Below are positions 20,288 to 30,556 of a stretch of DNA of 64,000 bases, one piece after another. This stretch comes from Paracoccus sp. (in: a-proteobacteria) (GTDB lineage Bacteria > Pseudomonadota > Alphaproteobacteria > Rhodobacterales > Rhodobacteraceae), in assembly GCF_030538655.1 (NCBI RefSeq), contig NZ_JAUNTO010000015.1, positions 1-64,000 of the forward strand. Direction: 5' to 3'. The notes under the pieces were generated by a model that saw only the letters and a program-made list of their open reading frames with translations, had not been told where the DNA came from and did no database searches. The number at the start of each line of letters is the position of its first letter. Positions within the stretch are counted from its first letter, which is position 1. The position numbers were made by a program, and so were the translations under genes.

Positions 20288-21394
20288 GTGTCAGGGGGGA
20301 ACAAAATTTCCAGCAATCACCACCGCAGCGGGGCCATGCCCCCGTTTCGGCACCCGGTGGCGCGGGCGGGCTTTGCCATCCGCAGCATCGACGCGCCCGA
20401 CGGGCCTGCGCCCGTCCACACCACCGACCGTCAGGTGACTCCGTTTTATGCGGTGATTGAGTTCGACTGCCCACAACGCGCCGCTGCGGGAACGGTCGTT
20501 GTCGTGCCGCCACTGTCGGGCGTGCTGCCGCGCCTCATCCGCGACATCATTCTGGGCCTGCTGCCCCGGTTTCGTGTGCTGGTGCCGGAATGGATCAACC
20601 CGCGCTTTGTGCCGCGCACCGCAGGCAGTTTCGGGTTTCAGGGCAATATCGCCGGTATCATCGCCGCAATGCAGGCGGCGGGGCCGGGCGCGGGACTGGT
20701 GGCGCTGTGTCAGTCGGGTACGCCCGCGCTGGCCGCCGCCACCGTGATGGAGACGCGCGGCGACCCCGCAGCCCCGGCAATGCTGGCGCTGATGGGGGCA
20801 CCCATCGACCCCTTTGCCGCGCCCACCAGCCTGTCGCGCTATTTCGTCCGCACCCCGATGTGGCGGCTGGCGATGGCCGTCACCCCCGTCCCTTTTGGCT
20901 TTCCGGGGGCGGGGCGGTCGGTCTATGCGGCGGAAACCCAGCGCACCATTCTGGCCACGAACCGAATGCGCAGCCTGTTGATGCCGATGTGGCCCGGCCT
21001 GTCCCCCGACATGGCCGAAATCGAGGCGCATCTGCCCTTTGCCGAACACAGCCGGATGATGATGGATATGGAGGGCCGGCAGTTTCTGGAAAACATCGAC
21101 CTGGTGTTCCGCCGCCGCGCCCTGTTGGACGGGCGACTGCATTATGGCGGCCAGCCGGTCACACCCGCCGCCCTGCGCCGCTGCGCGCTGCTGACCATCG
21201 AAGGCGACCGCGACGGCATCATTGCACCGGGCCAGACGGTCCCCGCCCATGCGCTGTGCTCTGGCCTGCCTGTGGAACGCCGGGCTGTGGTGCTGGCCGA
21301 GGGCTGCCACCACCTGTCGCTGTTCCGGGGACCGCTGTTTCAATCCCGTGTTCTGCCGGAATTGCTGGCGAGGCTGGATCGCTGGGTCGCCTGA
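20288..21394 (+). CDS. Intracellular polyhydroxyalkanoate depolymerase-like hydrolase
   Basis: The product resembles intracellular PHB depolymerases: VVVVPPLSGVLPRLIRD, VPEWINPRFVP, GFQGNIAG, then VALCQSGTPALAA with Cys as nucleophile (known for this depolymerase type), LMGAPIDP, FPGAGRSVY, LTIEGDRDGIIAPGQT with the catalytic Asp, and a late His in EGCHHLSLF. It has 368 residues from GTG 20288, chosen because AAGGGAGG lies 7 nt upstream. It lacks the usual N-terminal 40-residue helical segment of PhaZ. Role inferred: mobilisation of storage PHA, fitting the thiolase at 33383. It sits between hslU and hslV on the opposite strand. Confidence 0.75.
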   Translation: MSGGNKISSNHHRSGAMPPFRHPVARAGFAIRSIDAPDGPAPVHTTDRQVTPFYAVIEFDCPQRAAAGTVVVVPPLSGVLPRLIRDIILGLLPRFRVLVPEWINPRFVPRTAGSFGFQGNIAGIIAAMQAAGPGAGLVALCQSGTPALAAATVMETRGDPAAPAMLALMGAPIDPFAAPTSLSRYFVRTPMWRLAMAVTPVPFGFPGAGRSVYAAETQRTILATNRMRSLLMPMWPGLSPDMAEIEAHLPFAEHSRMMMDMEGRQFLENIDLVFRRRALLDGRLHYGGQPVTPAALRRCALLTIEGDRDGIIAPGQTVPAHALCSGLPVERRAVVLAEGCHHLSLFRGPLFQSRVLPELLARLDRWVA

Positions 21395-21522
21395 CCGGGC
21401 GGGCATGGTATGTCAGCGCCATTCACACCCCACAGCGTTCCCGCACCGCCGCAAGGCTGCGGCAAATCACGATCACGGCGCAGGATCGGCCCCTTGACCA
21501 TATCGCGAAAGGAACACCAACC

Positions 21523-22094
21523 ATGCGACCCCGTGGCGACATGACCCATTCCATTACCTTGACCCGACGCGCCCTGACGGGCGTTTCAGCCGCCATCGGG
21601 ATCGACTGGCGTGTCATCGGGGCTGGCCACCCGACCTGCGTGATGCGGCCCTGCGCGGTCTGGCGCTGACAGATCATCGGGGCGATCCCGTCAACGCGAC
21701 TGCCGCGCGGGCAGTGATGCAGTGGCTGGCCGAGACTGCCCCGGAAGCGGCGCTGCTGCGTCTTGATCGCAAGCTGGACCTGTGCCCCTCGGTATATTGG
21801 CACGGTAACGACGTGCCGGATGTCGCGTCCGACGATCTGAGCACACTGCATCAGGCAATCCGCAATCACGCGCCGCTGTGCCTTGACGATACCAACCTTA
21901 AGGGCAACGAATCCGAACGTGCAGTTCTGCCATTGACACTGGTGCGCCCGCCCCAAGGGATCAAGCTGCTGGTATGATGTTCACAGGCCGGGAACTACCG
22001 CCAGTTCCCTGTTCGCGCCATGCACGATCTGACCCTGCTGCCCGGTGACTTCAGCAATAACCGCATGGAACTGCTGGCCAGGCTGGTTGAATAA
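21523..22094 (+). pseudogene. Chimeric remnant: Tat-like gene start joined to WYL-type regulator end
   Basis: The first part (ATG 21541: MTHSITLTRRALTGVSAAIG) looks like the start of an exported protein with a twin-arginine signal, preceded by AAAGGAACACC. From about 21610 a different frame carries DLRDAALRGLALTDHRGDPV, VMQWLAETAPEAALLRLDRK, DLCPSVYWHGNDVPD, VLPLTLVRPPQGIKLL and, after a TGA at 21975, FVRAMHDLTLLPGDF written with a small change, ending at 22094. This matches the C-terminal half of YafY-like HTH/WYL regulators. A deletion has probably fused two broken genes. No functional product is expected. Confidence 0.6.
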
Positions 22095-22116
22095 GAAAGG
22101 GGCCTGACGCGGCCCC
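22092..22116 (-). terminator. Rho-independent terminator of hslV
   Basis: On the minus strand the stem GGGGCC/GGCCCC (22116-22111 and 22104-22099, loop GCGTCA) is followed by TTTCTTATT. It lies 27 nt after the hslV stop. Confidence 0.7.
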
Positions 22117-22142
22117 TTGCCCGCGCGGGCTTGGCGGTCAGG

Positions 22143-22697
22143 TCAGCCAATCACCTCGACCGTCAGATTGCCGTTGGTGTAAACGCAGATGTCAGCGGCA
22201 ATCGCCATCGCGCGGCGGGCCACCGTCTCGGCATCCAGATCGGTTTCCATCAGCCCCCGCGCGGCGGCCAGCGCAAAATTCCCGCCAGACCCAATCGCCG
22301 CCACATCATGTTCGGGTTCCAGCACATCACCCGCGCCGGTCACGACATAAACCTGATCGCCATCGGTAACGATCAACATCGCCTCAAGATTGCGCAGATA
22401 TTTGTCGGTGCGCCAGTCTTTCGCCAGTTCCACGCAGGCGCGCTGCAACTGCCCCGGCGCGGCTTCCAGCTTTTTCTCCAGCCGTTCCAGCAGGGTAAAG
22501 GCATCCGCCGTTGATCCGGCAAAGCCCACCACCACGTCGCGCCCGCCCGGCGACAGGCGGCGGACCTTGCGCGCGGTGCCCTTCATCACGGTCTGGCCGA
22601 CGCTGACCTGACCATCACCCGCCACCACCACGCGCCCGCCGCGCCTGACGGCCAGAATGGTGGTGCCATGCCAGCCGGGAAACTTATCTTGGGACAT
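22143..22697 (-). CDS. hslV: ATP-dependent protease peptidase subunit HslV
   Basis: HslV is the threonine peptidase of the HslUV protease. The 184-residue precursor carries the active-site threonine in WHGTTILAV (Thr12, exposed after removal of an 11-residue propeptide, slightly longer than in E. coli). Further family motifs are [48 protein letters not shown] and [11 protein letters not shown]. It has its own promoter region and terminator and is not adjacent to hslU, which lies 2 kb downstream on the same strand. Confidence 0.96.
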   Translation of the reverse strand: MSQDKFPGWHGTTILAVRRGGRVVVAGDGQVSVGQTVMKGTARKVRRLSPGGRDVVVGFAGSTADAFTLLERLEKKLEAAPGQLQRACVELAKDWRTDKYLRNLEAMLIVTDGDQVYVVTGAGDVLEPEHDVAAIGSGGNFALAAARGLMETDLDAETVARRAMAIAADICVYTNGNLTVEVIG

Positions 22698-22779
22698 GCT
22701 GAACTCCTGTCGTTTGCGGTCAGATATGGGCGGGCGGACGCTTGCACAAGGCGCGGGCCAGAGCCTAAAGGCAGGGGCA

Positions 22780-23679
22780 ATGGACCAGACACTGCGCCTT
22801 TATCTGCATCAGCCGCTGCTGACCACCGCGCGGGCGGGTAAACTGGGCGTGGCAAACCGGCTGGCGGCGGCATTGCACAGCGTGGGCTGGCGACTCAACG
22901 TGCTGGCACTGACCCGGGCCGCCATGGTGCAGGCACCGGACCTGCCCGGATGGGCGCTGTATCACATGGCCAAACCCACGCACGACCGGGCACTGACGAT
23001 GCGGCTGGCCTATCATTACCCGTTCTGGCGGATCGAGACGGTGGCCGAACGCTGGCGCTGGCCGGTGGCGCTGGCCCGGTTCCGGCCCGGCGCGATGGAT
23101 GGCCCGGCGGCACGCGATTTCGCCGCCCGGCTGGCGCGGCGGGTGCTGCCCGGCCCTGCGCCCAAGCGCGGCGATCACGTGCTGATCCCGCTGCAAGGCC
23201 AGATCCGGCGGCAGCGATCGTTTCAGACCATGGCCCCGGTGGATATGCTGGCCACCGTCGCACAAAGCGGGCGGCCCTGCGTGGCGACGCTGCACCCGCG
23301 CGAGGATTACGACGCCGAGGATCACGCCGCACTGTCCGCACTGGCCGCGCGGCACCCGAACCTGACCATCGGCGGCAACACCGCCGATCTGCTGCGCAAT
23401 TGCGCCTTCGTGGCCACGATGAACAGCGCGGTGGCCTTTGACGGCCTTATCCTTGGCAAACCGGCGGTTCTGTTCGCGCAAGTGGATTTTCATCATATCG
23501 CACTGAACACCGCCGATCTGGGCGTGGCACAGGCGCTGGACCGGGCGGCAGATCACCGCCCGCCCTTTGCCCGCTATCTGGACTGGTTCCTGCGTCGGCA
23601 ATCGCTGGACATGATGGCCGATGATGTGCAGGCACGCATCCTGTCCGCGCTGCGGCGGGGCGGGGTGCCAATCGGGTGA
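22780..23679 (+). CDS. Capsule-polysaccharide-synthesis-like protein, function uncertain
   Basis: The 299-residue protein starts at ATG 22780 ([11 protein letters not shown]). Its C-terminal half has [36 protein letters not shown] in two stretches ([12 protein letters not shown] and [19 protein letters not shown]) and [11 protein letters not shown]. This pattern occurs in capsule/KpsC-KpsS-like and surface-glycan transferases, where the second half binds a nucleotide sugar. The N-terminal half is basic and not recognisable. It diverges from hslV. No other glycan gene is nearby, so the role remains open. Confidence 0.55.
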   Translation: MDQTLRLYLHQPLLTTARAGKLGVANRLAAALHSVGWRLNVLALTRAAMVQAPDLPGWALYHMAKPTHDRALTMRLAYHYPFWRIETVAERWRWPVALARFRPGAMDGPAARDFAARLARRVLPGPAPKRGDHVLIPLQGQIRRQRSFQTMAPVDMLATVAQSGRPCVATLHPREDYDAEDHAALSALAARHPNLTIGGNTADLLRNCAFVATMNSAVAFDGLILGKPAVLFAQVDFHHIALNTADLGVAQALDRAADHRPPFARYLDWFLRRQSLDMMADDVQARILSALRRGGVPIG

Positions 23680-23782
23680 CGGTTGGTCCGGGCAGCGCGG
23701 AATCGCCCCAAGCTGCGTATTTGGGCAAACACTAAGCGCAGGCCCCATCCGACAGAAAAAGGCCGCCCCGTCTTTCGTTTCC

Positions 23783-23820
23783 AAATATCCCACGGGGGTC
23801 CGGGGGTGTGAAACCCCCGG
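23783..23820. repeat. REP-like intergenic element, copy 1
   Basis: The 38-nt element AAATATCCCACGGGGG followed by a GGGGG-TGTGAAA-CCCCC hairpin is also found at 38870-38906. Here it lies in the gap after trxA (minus strand) and the convergent plus-strand gene, where the hairpin could also serve as a terminator. Confidence 0.7.
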
Positions 23821-23858
23821 CCTTTGGGCGCGACCTATCCGCCTGCGCCCTGACAGGA

Positions 23859-24179
23859 TCAGACCGATTCCTCGATCCACGCCTTAAGCGCGGCCTTGGG
23901 GGCGGCACCCATACGGTTCGACACGACTTCGCCATCTTTGAACATGAACAGCGCCGGAATACCGCGCACGCCCAGACCGGCGGCGGTGTCGGGGTTTTCA
24001 TCCACGTTCACCTTGACGATCTTGATCTTGCCCGCAAATTCATCCGACAACTCTTCCAGCGCCGGGCCGATCTGTTTGCACGGGCCGCACCATTCGGCCC
24101 AGAAATCGACCAGAACCGGGGTATCGGCCTGACGTACCTGGGCGTCGAATTCGGCATCGCTGACGGGTTGAGTGGCCAT
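23859..24179 (-). CDS. trxA: Thioredoxin
   Basis: This small dithiol-disulfide oxidoreductase keeps cytoplasmic proteins reduced. The 106-residue protein has the active site [14 protein letters not shown] (Cys 32-35 region) and the cis-proline [13 protein letters not shown], both canonical. It follows addA on the same strand after 61 nt, completing the order addB-addA-trxA typical of Rhodobacteraceae. GGAGTTTCC upstream of the ATG supplies a Shine-Dalgarno site. Confidence 0.97.
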   Translation of the reverse strand: MATQPVSDAEFDAQVRQADTPVLVDFWAEWCGPCKQIGPALEELSDEFAGKIKIVKVNVDENPDTAAGLGVRGIPALFMFKDGEVVSNRMGAAPKAALKAWIEESV

Positions 24180-24240
24180 CGGAAACTCCTTGTAATTCGG
24201 TGCGGGGCGCGGTGGCCCGGCGTATGGGTTCTGGTATCAG

Positions 24241-27200
24241 CTATGTATGTGTCACCGTCGGGTCAAGCCCCGCCTGCACCCGGTCCAGCAATGCATCGGG
24301 CAGTGGCATGAGGCTGCGGTCAGCCGTCCACAGGATCGCGGTATCGACCTGACGGCCCGGCCAGATCAGCCGCAGCGCGGCGCGATAGGCGGCCATCTGG
24401 CGCAGGATACCATCCGGCACGGCATCGGGGCGGGCGGGCACGGTGGCGTTGGATTTGTAATCCACCGCCAACACCCGGTCAGGCCCGACGATCAGCCGGT
24501 CGATGGTGCCCGACAGCGGTGCGCCGTTCAGCACCATCCAGTTCAGCGGCGCGGTCAGCGCCACTTCGGTCAGCACGGTATCACCGGGATCGGGCTGCAT
24601 CACCGCCGCCAGATCGGGGGCGGTCAGCACGGCCTGCGCCTCGGCCAGCAGGGTGGCCAGATCATCGTCAGAGGGCAGGCCACCCTCGGCCCCGGCCAGC
24701 AGGGCGCGGGCGGTGCCGGGCCAATCCTGTAGCGGCAGAGCCGGCAGATGTTCCAGCAGCAGATGCAGCCGCGTGCCGTGCAGCATCGCCGCCACGGGAT
24801 CATCGCCCGCCGCACCACCAATGGCCTTGGCCCCGCCAAGCGCCGTCGCCGCCACAGGCAGCGGCAGCGGCACCGCGCGCGGGGGCGCGTCATTGGCCCA
24901 AACCGGCAAAGCGACAGTCGGCGGCTGGTCCTCGTCCCTTTCTTCGGGGGCGGTATCGGGCCAGTCACCAAAGGACAGCCGCTGCCCGGTGCCGATCCCC
25001 GGCACCGCCAGCGGCGCGATGTCCAGCCCGGACTGCGCCGCACCTTGGGCCACCAGCGCGTGCCAGCTGTCAGATCCCGCCCCGGTGTCGCCCGCCGCCG
25101 CCACGATCAGCCAGCTTTCGGCACGGGTCAGCGCCACATACAACAGACGGCGGCGTTCCTGTTCGGCGGCCTGTTCCTCGGCCTGCACAGTCCGGTCCAC
25201 CGGGGGCGGACGGTCGGATTTGGCCCCGCGCCACAGCGTCAGGTCATCGACCCGCACCGGCGCGGTTTTCGGGCTTTTCCGCCGCTTGGCCGTATCAGGC
25301 AAGATCACCACCGGCGATTCCAGCCCCTTGGCACCATGCACGGTCATCACCCGGATCAGCCCGCCGCCGCTGGCCGCAACCTGGCGGCGCACCTCGACAT
25401 CATCGCCCGACAGCCATGTCAGAAACCCGGTCAGCGAGGGCGTTTCCACCGCCTCATAGGCCAGAGCCTGCGACATCAACTCGTCGATGCCGTCCTCGGC
25501 CTCGGGGCCAAGGCGGGCGATCAGGCGGGCGCGGCCGCCGTGGCGGATCAACAGACGCGCGATCAGATCATAGGGGCGCAGAAAATCTGCCTGCCCGGCC
25601 AGATCGTTCAGCACCACCTGCGGCTGCACGTGGTCCGAGGCCCGCAGCGCCTGCATCAGCCAGCCGGAGCGCCCGGCGGCAAGGCGATACAGGTCATCTT
25701 CGGTCAGGCCGAACAGCGGCGATTTCAGCGCGGCGGCCAGTGACAGGTCATCCTCGGGCGTGGCCAGCACCGACAAGACGGCGCGGATGTCGCGCACGGC
25801 CAGTTCGGCGGCCAGTTTCAGCCGGTCGGCCCCGGCAATGGGCAGACCCTCGGCCTTGCAGGCGGCGATGATCGCGCCGAACAGATCGGATCGCCGCTGC
25901 ACAAGGATCAGGACATCGCCCCAGTCCAGCCGCCGCACCGCGCCGTGGCGAACGGAATAGAACGGCGTGCCGTGCATCGCCTTGATCTGGCGGGCGATGG
26001 CGCGGGCCAGCGCAGTATCGGCATCGTCCACGCCCGGCTGATCGACTGGCTGCCACCATTCGCCCGCCTCGGGCGCGTCGGGCTTGGACAGGGGGGGCCA
26101 GATGTCCACCCGCCCCGGCAGAGCAGCGTGAAAGGCGCGGTGATCGGGCGGGCCGCCCAGGCCCTGCGCGGCATCGCCCGCGAACACCGCATCCACCAGC
26201 CGCAGCACGGCAGGCGAAGACCGAAAGGAATGCGCCAGCACCCGTTCGGCCATCGGGGCCTGCGCGGCCTGAAACTCGGCCCCGAACTGATCGCGGACGG
26301 TTTCGAACACGGCAATATCGGCACCCTGAAAGGAATAGATCGACTGTTTTGGATCACCCACCACGAACAGCGTGCGCGCTGTGTCGCGCGCGCCCTGCCC
26401 GCTGGTGAATTCGGCGGTCAGGCGACGGATTACCTGCCACTGGCCGGGGCTGGTGTCCTGCGCCTCGTCCACCAGAATATGGTCGATGCCGCCATCCAGC
26501 CGCCACAGCACCCACAGCGCCATCGCCGGATCAGACAGCAGCCGCCCGGTGCGCCCGATCAGATCGTCGAAATCCAGCCAGCCATGGCGCAGTTTGGCGG
26601 CGGTATAGCGGCGGGTGAAGGCATGGGCAAAGCGGTGCAGATGCAGGCTGCGCTGTGCCGCCCCAAGGCCCAGCATCGGTGCGCGGGCCGTTTCGACGCG
26701 GCGCATCAGGTTATCCAGCGCCTCGATATAGGGCGCAGCGGGGCCGTTGCGGATCGCCTTGGTCGGGATGCTGCCGATTTTCGCGATAAAGGGTTCCCTG
26801 GCACCCGCCCCGGTCAGCAGCGCGCCGCACAGCAGCGCCAGATCAGGCAGGCCCGGCGCATCCCAGTGGGTGGCGGCCAGCGCATCGGCCAGCTTGTTGT
26901 CGTTTGATCCGCTGGCGCGCAGCACCGGGATCAGGGCGGCGGCCAGATCGCCCTCGCCCCCCCGAAACACGTCTGCCAACAAGTCATCGGGCGTCAGCCT
27001 CGGCAGCAAGTCCAGCGCCGCCCAGATCGCCGCAGGGTCGGGTGGCGCGGCAAAATCATCCGCCGACAGGCCAGCCAGAAACCCGTCCAGCCGGTCGCCC
27101 GATTCCAGCACGGTCAGATCAGTCATGGCCGGATCACCCTCGGCCGCCATCTGATCGACGATCTCGGCCCGCAGCACGGCGGCGGTGCGGTCGTCCAGCT

Positions 27201-27621
27201 CGGTAAAGCCCAGCGGCACCCCGGCCTCCAGCGGAAAGCGCCGCAACACGCCAGCACAAAAGGAATGGATCGTCTGCACCTTTAACCCGCCCGGCGTTTC
27301 GATCGCACGGGCAAACAGGCGGCGGGCCTGCGCCAGATCGGGAATGCCGCCCTCGCCCAGATTGGCCAGCGCGTGGCGCAGATCGTCGGGCGGCAGCATC
27401 GCCCATTGCCCCAAGGTGCCCAGCAGGCGGTTCTGCATCTCGGTTGCGGCAGCCTTGGTATAGGTCAGGCACAGAATGCGTTCAGGCGCCGCCCCGCGCA
27501 GCAGCAGGCGGGCGACGCGATTGGTCAGCACCCGCGTTTTGCCCGAACCGGCATTGGCCGTCAGCCAGGTGGATCGCGCCGGATCAGCGGCCTCGATCTG
27601 GTTACGGGTCGCCTCATCCAT
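24241..27621 (-). CDS. addA: Double-strand break repair helicase-nuclease AddA
   Basis: AddA is the UvrD-family helicase and one nuclease of the AddAB (RecBCD-like) complex that resects broken DNA. The 1126-residue protein has Walker A TANAGSGKTRVLTNRV at the N-terminus, the DEAQD box HILVDEAQDTSP near residue 390, VVGDPKQSIYSFQGAD, TVHGAKGLESPVVILPD (motif V), and the RecB-type nuclease signature VLAVDYKSN near residue 1070. It overlaps the addB stop by 8 nt. All helicase and nuclease key residues are visible. AddAB can also supply DNA fragments for CRISPR adaptation in other bacteria, but nothing here links them directly. Confidence 0.97.
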   Translation of the reverse strand: MDEATRNQIEAADPARSTWLTANAGSGKTRVLTNRVARLLLRGAAPERILCLTYTKAAATEMQNRLLGTLGQWAMLPPDDLRHALANLGEGGIPDLAQARRLFARAIETPGGLKVQTIHSFCAGVLRRFPLEAGVPLGFTELDDRTAAVLRAEIVDQMAAEGDPAMTDLTVLESGDRLDGFLAGLSADDFAAPPDPAAIWAALDLLPRLTPDDLLADVFRGGEGDLAAALIPVLRASGSNDNKLADALAATHWDAPGLPDLALLCGALLTGAGAREPFIAKIGSIPTKAIRNGPAAPYIEALDNLMRRVETARAPMLGLGAAQRSLHLHRFAHAFTRRYTAAKLRHGWLDFDDLIGRTGRLLSDPAMALWVLWRLDGGIDHILVDEAQDTSPGQWQVIRRLTAEFTSGQGARDTARTLFVVGDPKQSIYSFQGADIAVFETVRDQFGAEFQAAQAPMAERVLAHSFRSSPAVLRLVDAVFAGDAAQGLGGPPDHRAFHAALPGRVDIWPPLSKPDAPEAGEWWQPVDQPGVDDADTALARAIARQIKAMHGTPFYSVRHGAVRRLDWGDVLILVQRRSDLFGAIIAACKAEGLPIAGADRLKLAAELAVRDIRAVLSVLATPEDDLSLAAALKSPLFGLTEDDLYRLAAGRSGWLMQALRASDHVQPQVVLNDLAGQADFLRPYDLIARLLIRHGGRARLIARLGPEAEDGIDELMSQALAYEAVETPSLTGFLTWLSGDDVEVRRQVAASGGGLIRVMTVHGAKGLESPVVILPDTAKRRKSPKTAPVRVDDLTLWRGAKSDRPPPVDRTVQAEEQAAEQERRRLLYVALTRAESWLIVAAAGDTGAGSDSWHALVAQGAAQSGLDIAPLAVPGIGTGQRLSFGDWPDTAPEERDEDQPPTVALPVWANDAPPRAVPLPLPVAATALGGAKAIGGAAGDDPVAAMLHGTRLHLLLEHLPALPLQDWPGTARALLAGAEGGLPSDDDLATLLAEAQAVLTAPDLAAVMQPDPGDTVLTEVALTAPLNWMVLNGAPLSGTIDRLIVGPDRVLAVDYKSNATVPARPDAVPDGILRQMAAYRAALRLIWPGRQVDTAILWTADRSLMPLPDALLDRVQAGLDPTVTHT

Positions 27622-30556
27622 CGTGGTGATCCCCCACCTGCTCGGGCCGTGGGTCGGTGGTCAGATCCCATTCGCCAAACCGCGCCAGATGTGCGTAATC
27701 GCCGGTTTCATCGCGCAATTCCGGCGCGCGCAAGGCGGTAAAGGCCACCGCCCCCGACAGATAGCCCGCGATCAGATCGACAAAGCGATCCCATGTCTGC
27801 CCCGGATCGGGCAAGTCGCGCAGATGGGTTTCGCCGCTGCCGCCCAGTTGGATATAGGCGATGCCCGCGACATCCGCCTGCCCCAGCGGATCAAAGCCGC
27901 CCTGCGCCACCAGCGCCGCCGTCAGCGGCAATTGCTTGTCAAAGGCATTGAGCTGCTTCTGGCTGGGAGGCGTGCCGGATTTGTAATCATAGACGCGGAT
28001 GCGCCCGTCCGCTGTGCGGTCGATCCGGTCGGGCCGGGCGGTCAGCGTAAAGCCAAGCCCGGCCAGTTGCGCGCGGCCCTGCGTTTCGATCACCACTGGC
28101 ACATCGCCCGCTGCCCGGCGCGCCAGTTCATCGACGGCGATCTGGCGGGCGATCCGTGCGATCCGCGCCTGCCAAAAGGCGCGTGCGGCGGGCCACGGCA
28201 CCTGCTGCGCCAGCACCCCGGCGGCAATATCGGCCAGCCGCGCGGCCAGCGCATCCGGCCCCGCGGCGGGGTCGGGCACCTCTTTCAACATACGTTCAAC
28301 GATCTGATGCAGCACCTGCCCGCGCAGCGCCGCATCGGGACCGGAATGCAGCGGGTCCAGCGGACGCAGCCGCAGCACCCGGCGGGCATAGATCGCATAA
28401 GGGTCGCGGATCAGCGTGGCGATGTCGGTGACGGGCAATTCACGCAGCGCGGGCGGCGGCGGGATGGGCGCGGGGCGGGGCGCGGGCGGCGGCTTGATTT
28501 GCGGCGCGGCCAGCACATCGGCCAAGGCCAGCCAATGCGCGCCCCGCTTGCGCATCGCCGCCAGCGCCTGCGGCCCGTGCTGATCGGGCAGGCCGCTCAT
28601 CAGGTTGACCAGCCGGTTCAGCCAGCGCGACGGGATGGTTTCCGCATCGGCATCGCGCCGCGCGCGGGTCAGGATCACCCGCTCGGCGGCAATACCCTGC
28701 TGAAAGTCATGCGCGGCCAGCCCGATCTGCCGTTCGGGCAAGGTCAGCCCTGCCGCCAGCCGCATGGGCCGCGACAGCCACGGATCGGGCTGGGCGGGCT
28801 GCGGCCAGCCACCTTCGTTCAGACCGGCCAGAATGACGGTGCCATGCGATTCCGTGCGCGCCTCGCGCGGGCCTCGGATACGGACGCGGGAATCGGCCCC
28901 CGGATCGGCGCGCAGGGCCAGCGGCTGCATTTCCTCGTGCAGCAATTCGGCGAAATCGCGCGCGGTCATCGGCGGCGCATCCCCGGCATGGGCGGCCAGA
29001 TTGTCCAGAACCGCGCGGGTCAGCTCGCCCGCCTGTTCCTGCCACAGCCGCGACTGCGCCACATCGCCCTGCGGCCCGGCGGCAAAGCTCTGTGCCAGAT
29101 CACGCAGCGCCGACAGCCGTGTCGCAACCGGCTGCGTGGCGCGATCATCCGCCAGCGCCGCCAGCGGGCCATCCAGCAGCGCCGCCAGCCAGTCGGCAAA
29201 GGCGCGACAATCATCGCCCCGCCCCTGCGCCCAATCCCGCAGCGCCGCACCATCGGGGAAGGCCGGGCCGTGGCGGCGCAGGCCCAGTTCCAGATCGCGG
29301 ATCTGCAACAGCGCCTGATTGCGTGGCAACAGTGATGATCCGGTGGCGACCAGCGGATGCTTCAGAATAGCGATCAGCCGGTCGGCGCTGATCGCCTGCC
29401 CCGGCAGATCGGCCAGCATCCGCAACAACAGCCCCGCCGGTGACAGCGGCAAGGGCCGGCCGGCGCTGTCATCGGGGATGATCTGCCAGCGATCCAGCGC
29501 CGCCGTGACCCGCCGTGTCAGCCCCCGGTCGGCGGCGATCAGCGTCACGCGGCGGTCGTGCTGCACCTCGTCGCGGATCAGGGCGGCGATGGCGGCGGCC
29601 TCGGTTCCCGGCTGGTCGGCTTCGATCAGCGTCAGCCCAGCCGTGGCCGGACGCAGATCGCCCAGGCCGGGACCATCGGCGATCCACTGATCCGTCACCG
29701 GCGCAGGCCGCAGCGCCAGCGACACCAGCCGATTACGGGCCGGGTCCGGGGCGGGCGCGCCGTCCCACGGGCGCACCGGCCCTGCGGCACGCAAAGCGGC
29801 AAAGCGTGCCTGCGGGTGATCCTCGGCCCCCGGCGCATCCAGCCCGTCCCAGATTGCCTCCGGCTGGTCAAAATCATAGCCCGGCAGCACCACCGCCCCC
29901 ATCGGCAAGCGCGCCACCGCCTGCATAAAGGTCCGCGTGCCCCCGTGCGAGCCGGTGGACCCGGCCACGATCACCGGCGCATCAGGCCGGCCCTGTTCGC
30001 TGGCCCAATCCGCCGCCAGCCGTTCCGCCGCCGCGCGTTGCAGGGCCGCGCGATCCAGCGCAGGCGCGCCAAGGTGGAACCGCGCGGCAATGCGCAGAAA
30101 CGCCAGCGCGTTTTGCCAGTGGCGGGCATGATCGCCTGCCTCGATCCGGTCCAGCGCCTCGGGCGGGCAGCCTTCGCGCTGCATTTCTGTCATCAGTTCC
30201 GACAGCGATTGCGCCAGACGCGGAATCGACTGGCCGTGCCCCAGTTCGGGCCGTGCCGCGATCAGCCCGTCGATCAGCCGCGCCAGTTCGATCCGCCGGG
30301 CCAGCGGCGCGGCCACCACGCCATCGCCCGCGCCCAGATCCGTCACCAGCCGCAAGCGCGGCAGCAGACGCGCCGGACCAGCGGTAAAGGCCCGGCTCAG
30401 CGCGCTCAGCGTCCGGCCCGAGTTGACCCAGACGGTGATCCGCGCCTGAACCTCGGGCGGCAGATGGGCGGTGCGGGCGTCATAGCCGCGGACAAAGGCG
30501 GTGCCGAAATCCACCCCGCAGGGCAGGCCAAAGACGCCGCTTTGCCAATCAGCCAT
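27614..30556 (-). CDS. addB: Double-strand break repair protein AddB
   Basis: AddB is the partner subunit of AddA. From ATG 30556 (MADWQSGVFGLPCGVD) it has 980 residues. The N-terminal half is a degenerate helicase-like fold (VIVAGSTGSHGGTR in place of Walker A). The C-terminus has the nuclease motif DRIDRTADGRIRVYDYKSG (GxxDRxD...DYK type). The longer frame to 30601 is not needed, as ATG 30556 overlaps the stop of the upstream nucleotidyltransferase by 8 nt. It is the middle gene of the tsaE-amgK, murU, addB, addA, trxA run. Confidence 0.93.
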   Translation of the reverse strand: MADWQSGVFGLPCGVDFGTAFVRGYDARTAHLPPEVQARITVWVNSGRTLSALSRAFTAGPARLLPRLRLVTDLGAGDGVVAAPLARRIELARLIDGLIAARPELGHGQSIPRLAQSLSELMTEMQREGCPPEALDRIEAGDHARHWQNALAFLRIAARFHLGAPALDRAALQRAAAERLAADWASEQGRPDAPVIVAGSTGSHGGTRTFMQAVARLPMGAVVLPGYDFDQPEAIWDGLDAPGAEDHPQARFAALRAAGPVRPWDGAPAPDPARNRLVSLALRPAPVTDQWIADGPGLGDLRPATAGLTLIEADQPGTEAAAIAALIRDEVQHDRRVTLIAADRGLTRRVTAALDRWQIIPDDSAGRPLPLSPAGLLLRMLADLPGQAISADRLIAILKHPLVATGSSLLPRNQALLQIRDLELGLRRHGPAFPDGAALRDWAQGRGDDCRAFADWLAALLDGPLAALADDRATQPVATRLSALRDLAQSFAAGPQGDVAQSRLWQEQAGELTRAVLDNLAAHAGDAPPMTARDFAELLHEEMQPLALRADPGADSRVRIRGPREARTESHGTVILAGLNEGGWPQPAQPDPWLSRPMRLAAGLTLPERQIGLAAHDFQQGIAAERVILTRARRDADAETIPSRWLNRLVNLMSGLPDQHGPQALAAMRKRGAHWLALADVLAAPQIKPPPAPRPAPIPPPPALRELPVTDIATLIRDPYAIYARRVLRLRPLDPLHSGPDAALRGQVLHQIVERMLKEVPDPAAGPDALAARLADIAAGVLAQQVPWPAARAFWQARIARIARQIAVDELARRAAGDVPVVIETQGRAQLAGLGFTLTARPDRIDRTADGRIRVYDYKSGTPPSQKQLNAFDKQLPLTAALVAQGGFDPLGQADVAGIAYIQLGGSGETHLRDLPDPGQTWDRFVDLIAGYLSGAVAFTALRAPELRDETGDYAHLARFGEWDLTTDPRPEQVGDHHDG

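Noticed and set aside
28156..29370. Plus-strand frames opposite addB
   Set aside because: These are high-GC antisense shadows; addB on the other strand has its nuclease motif and operon context.
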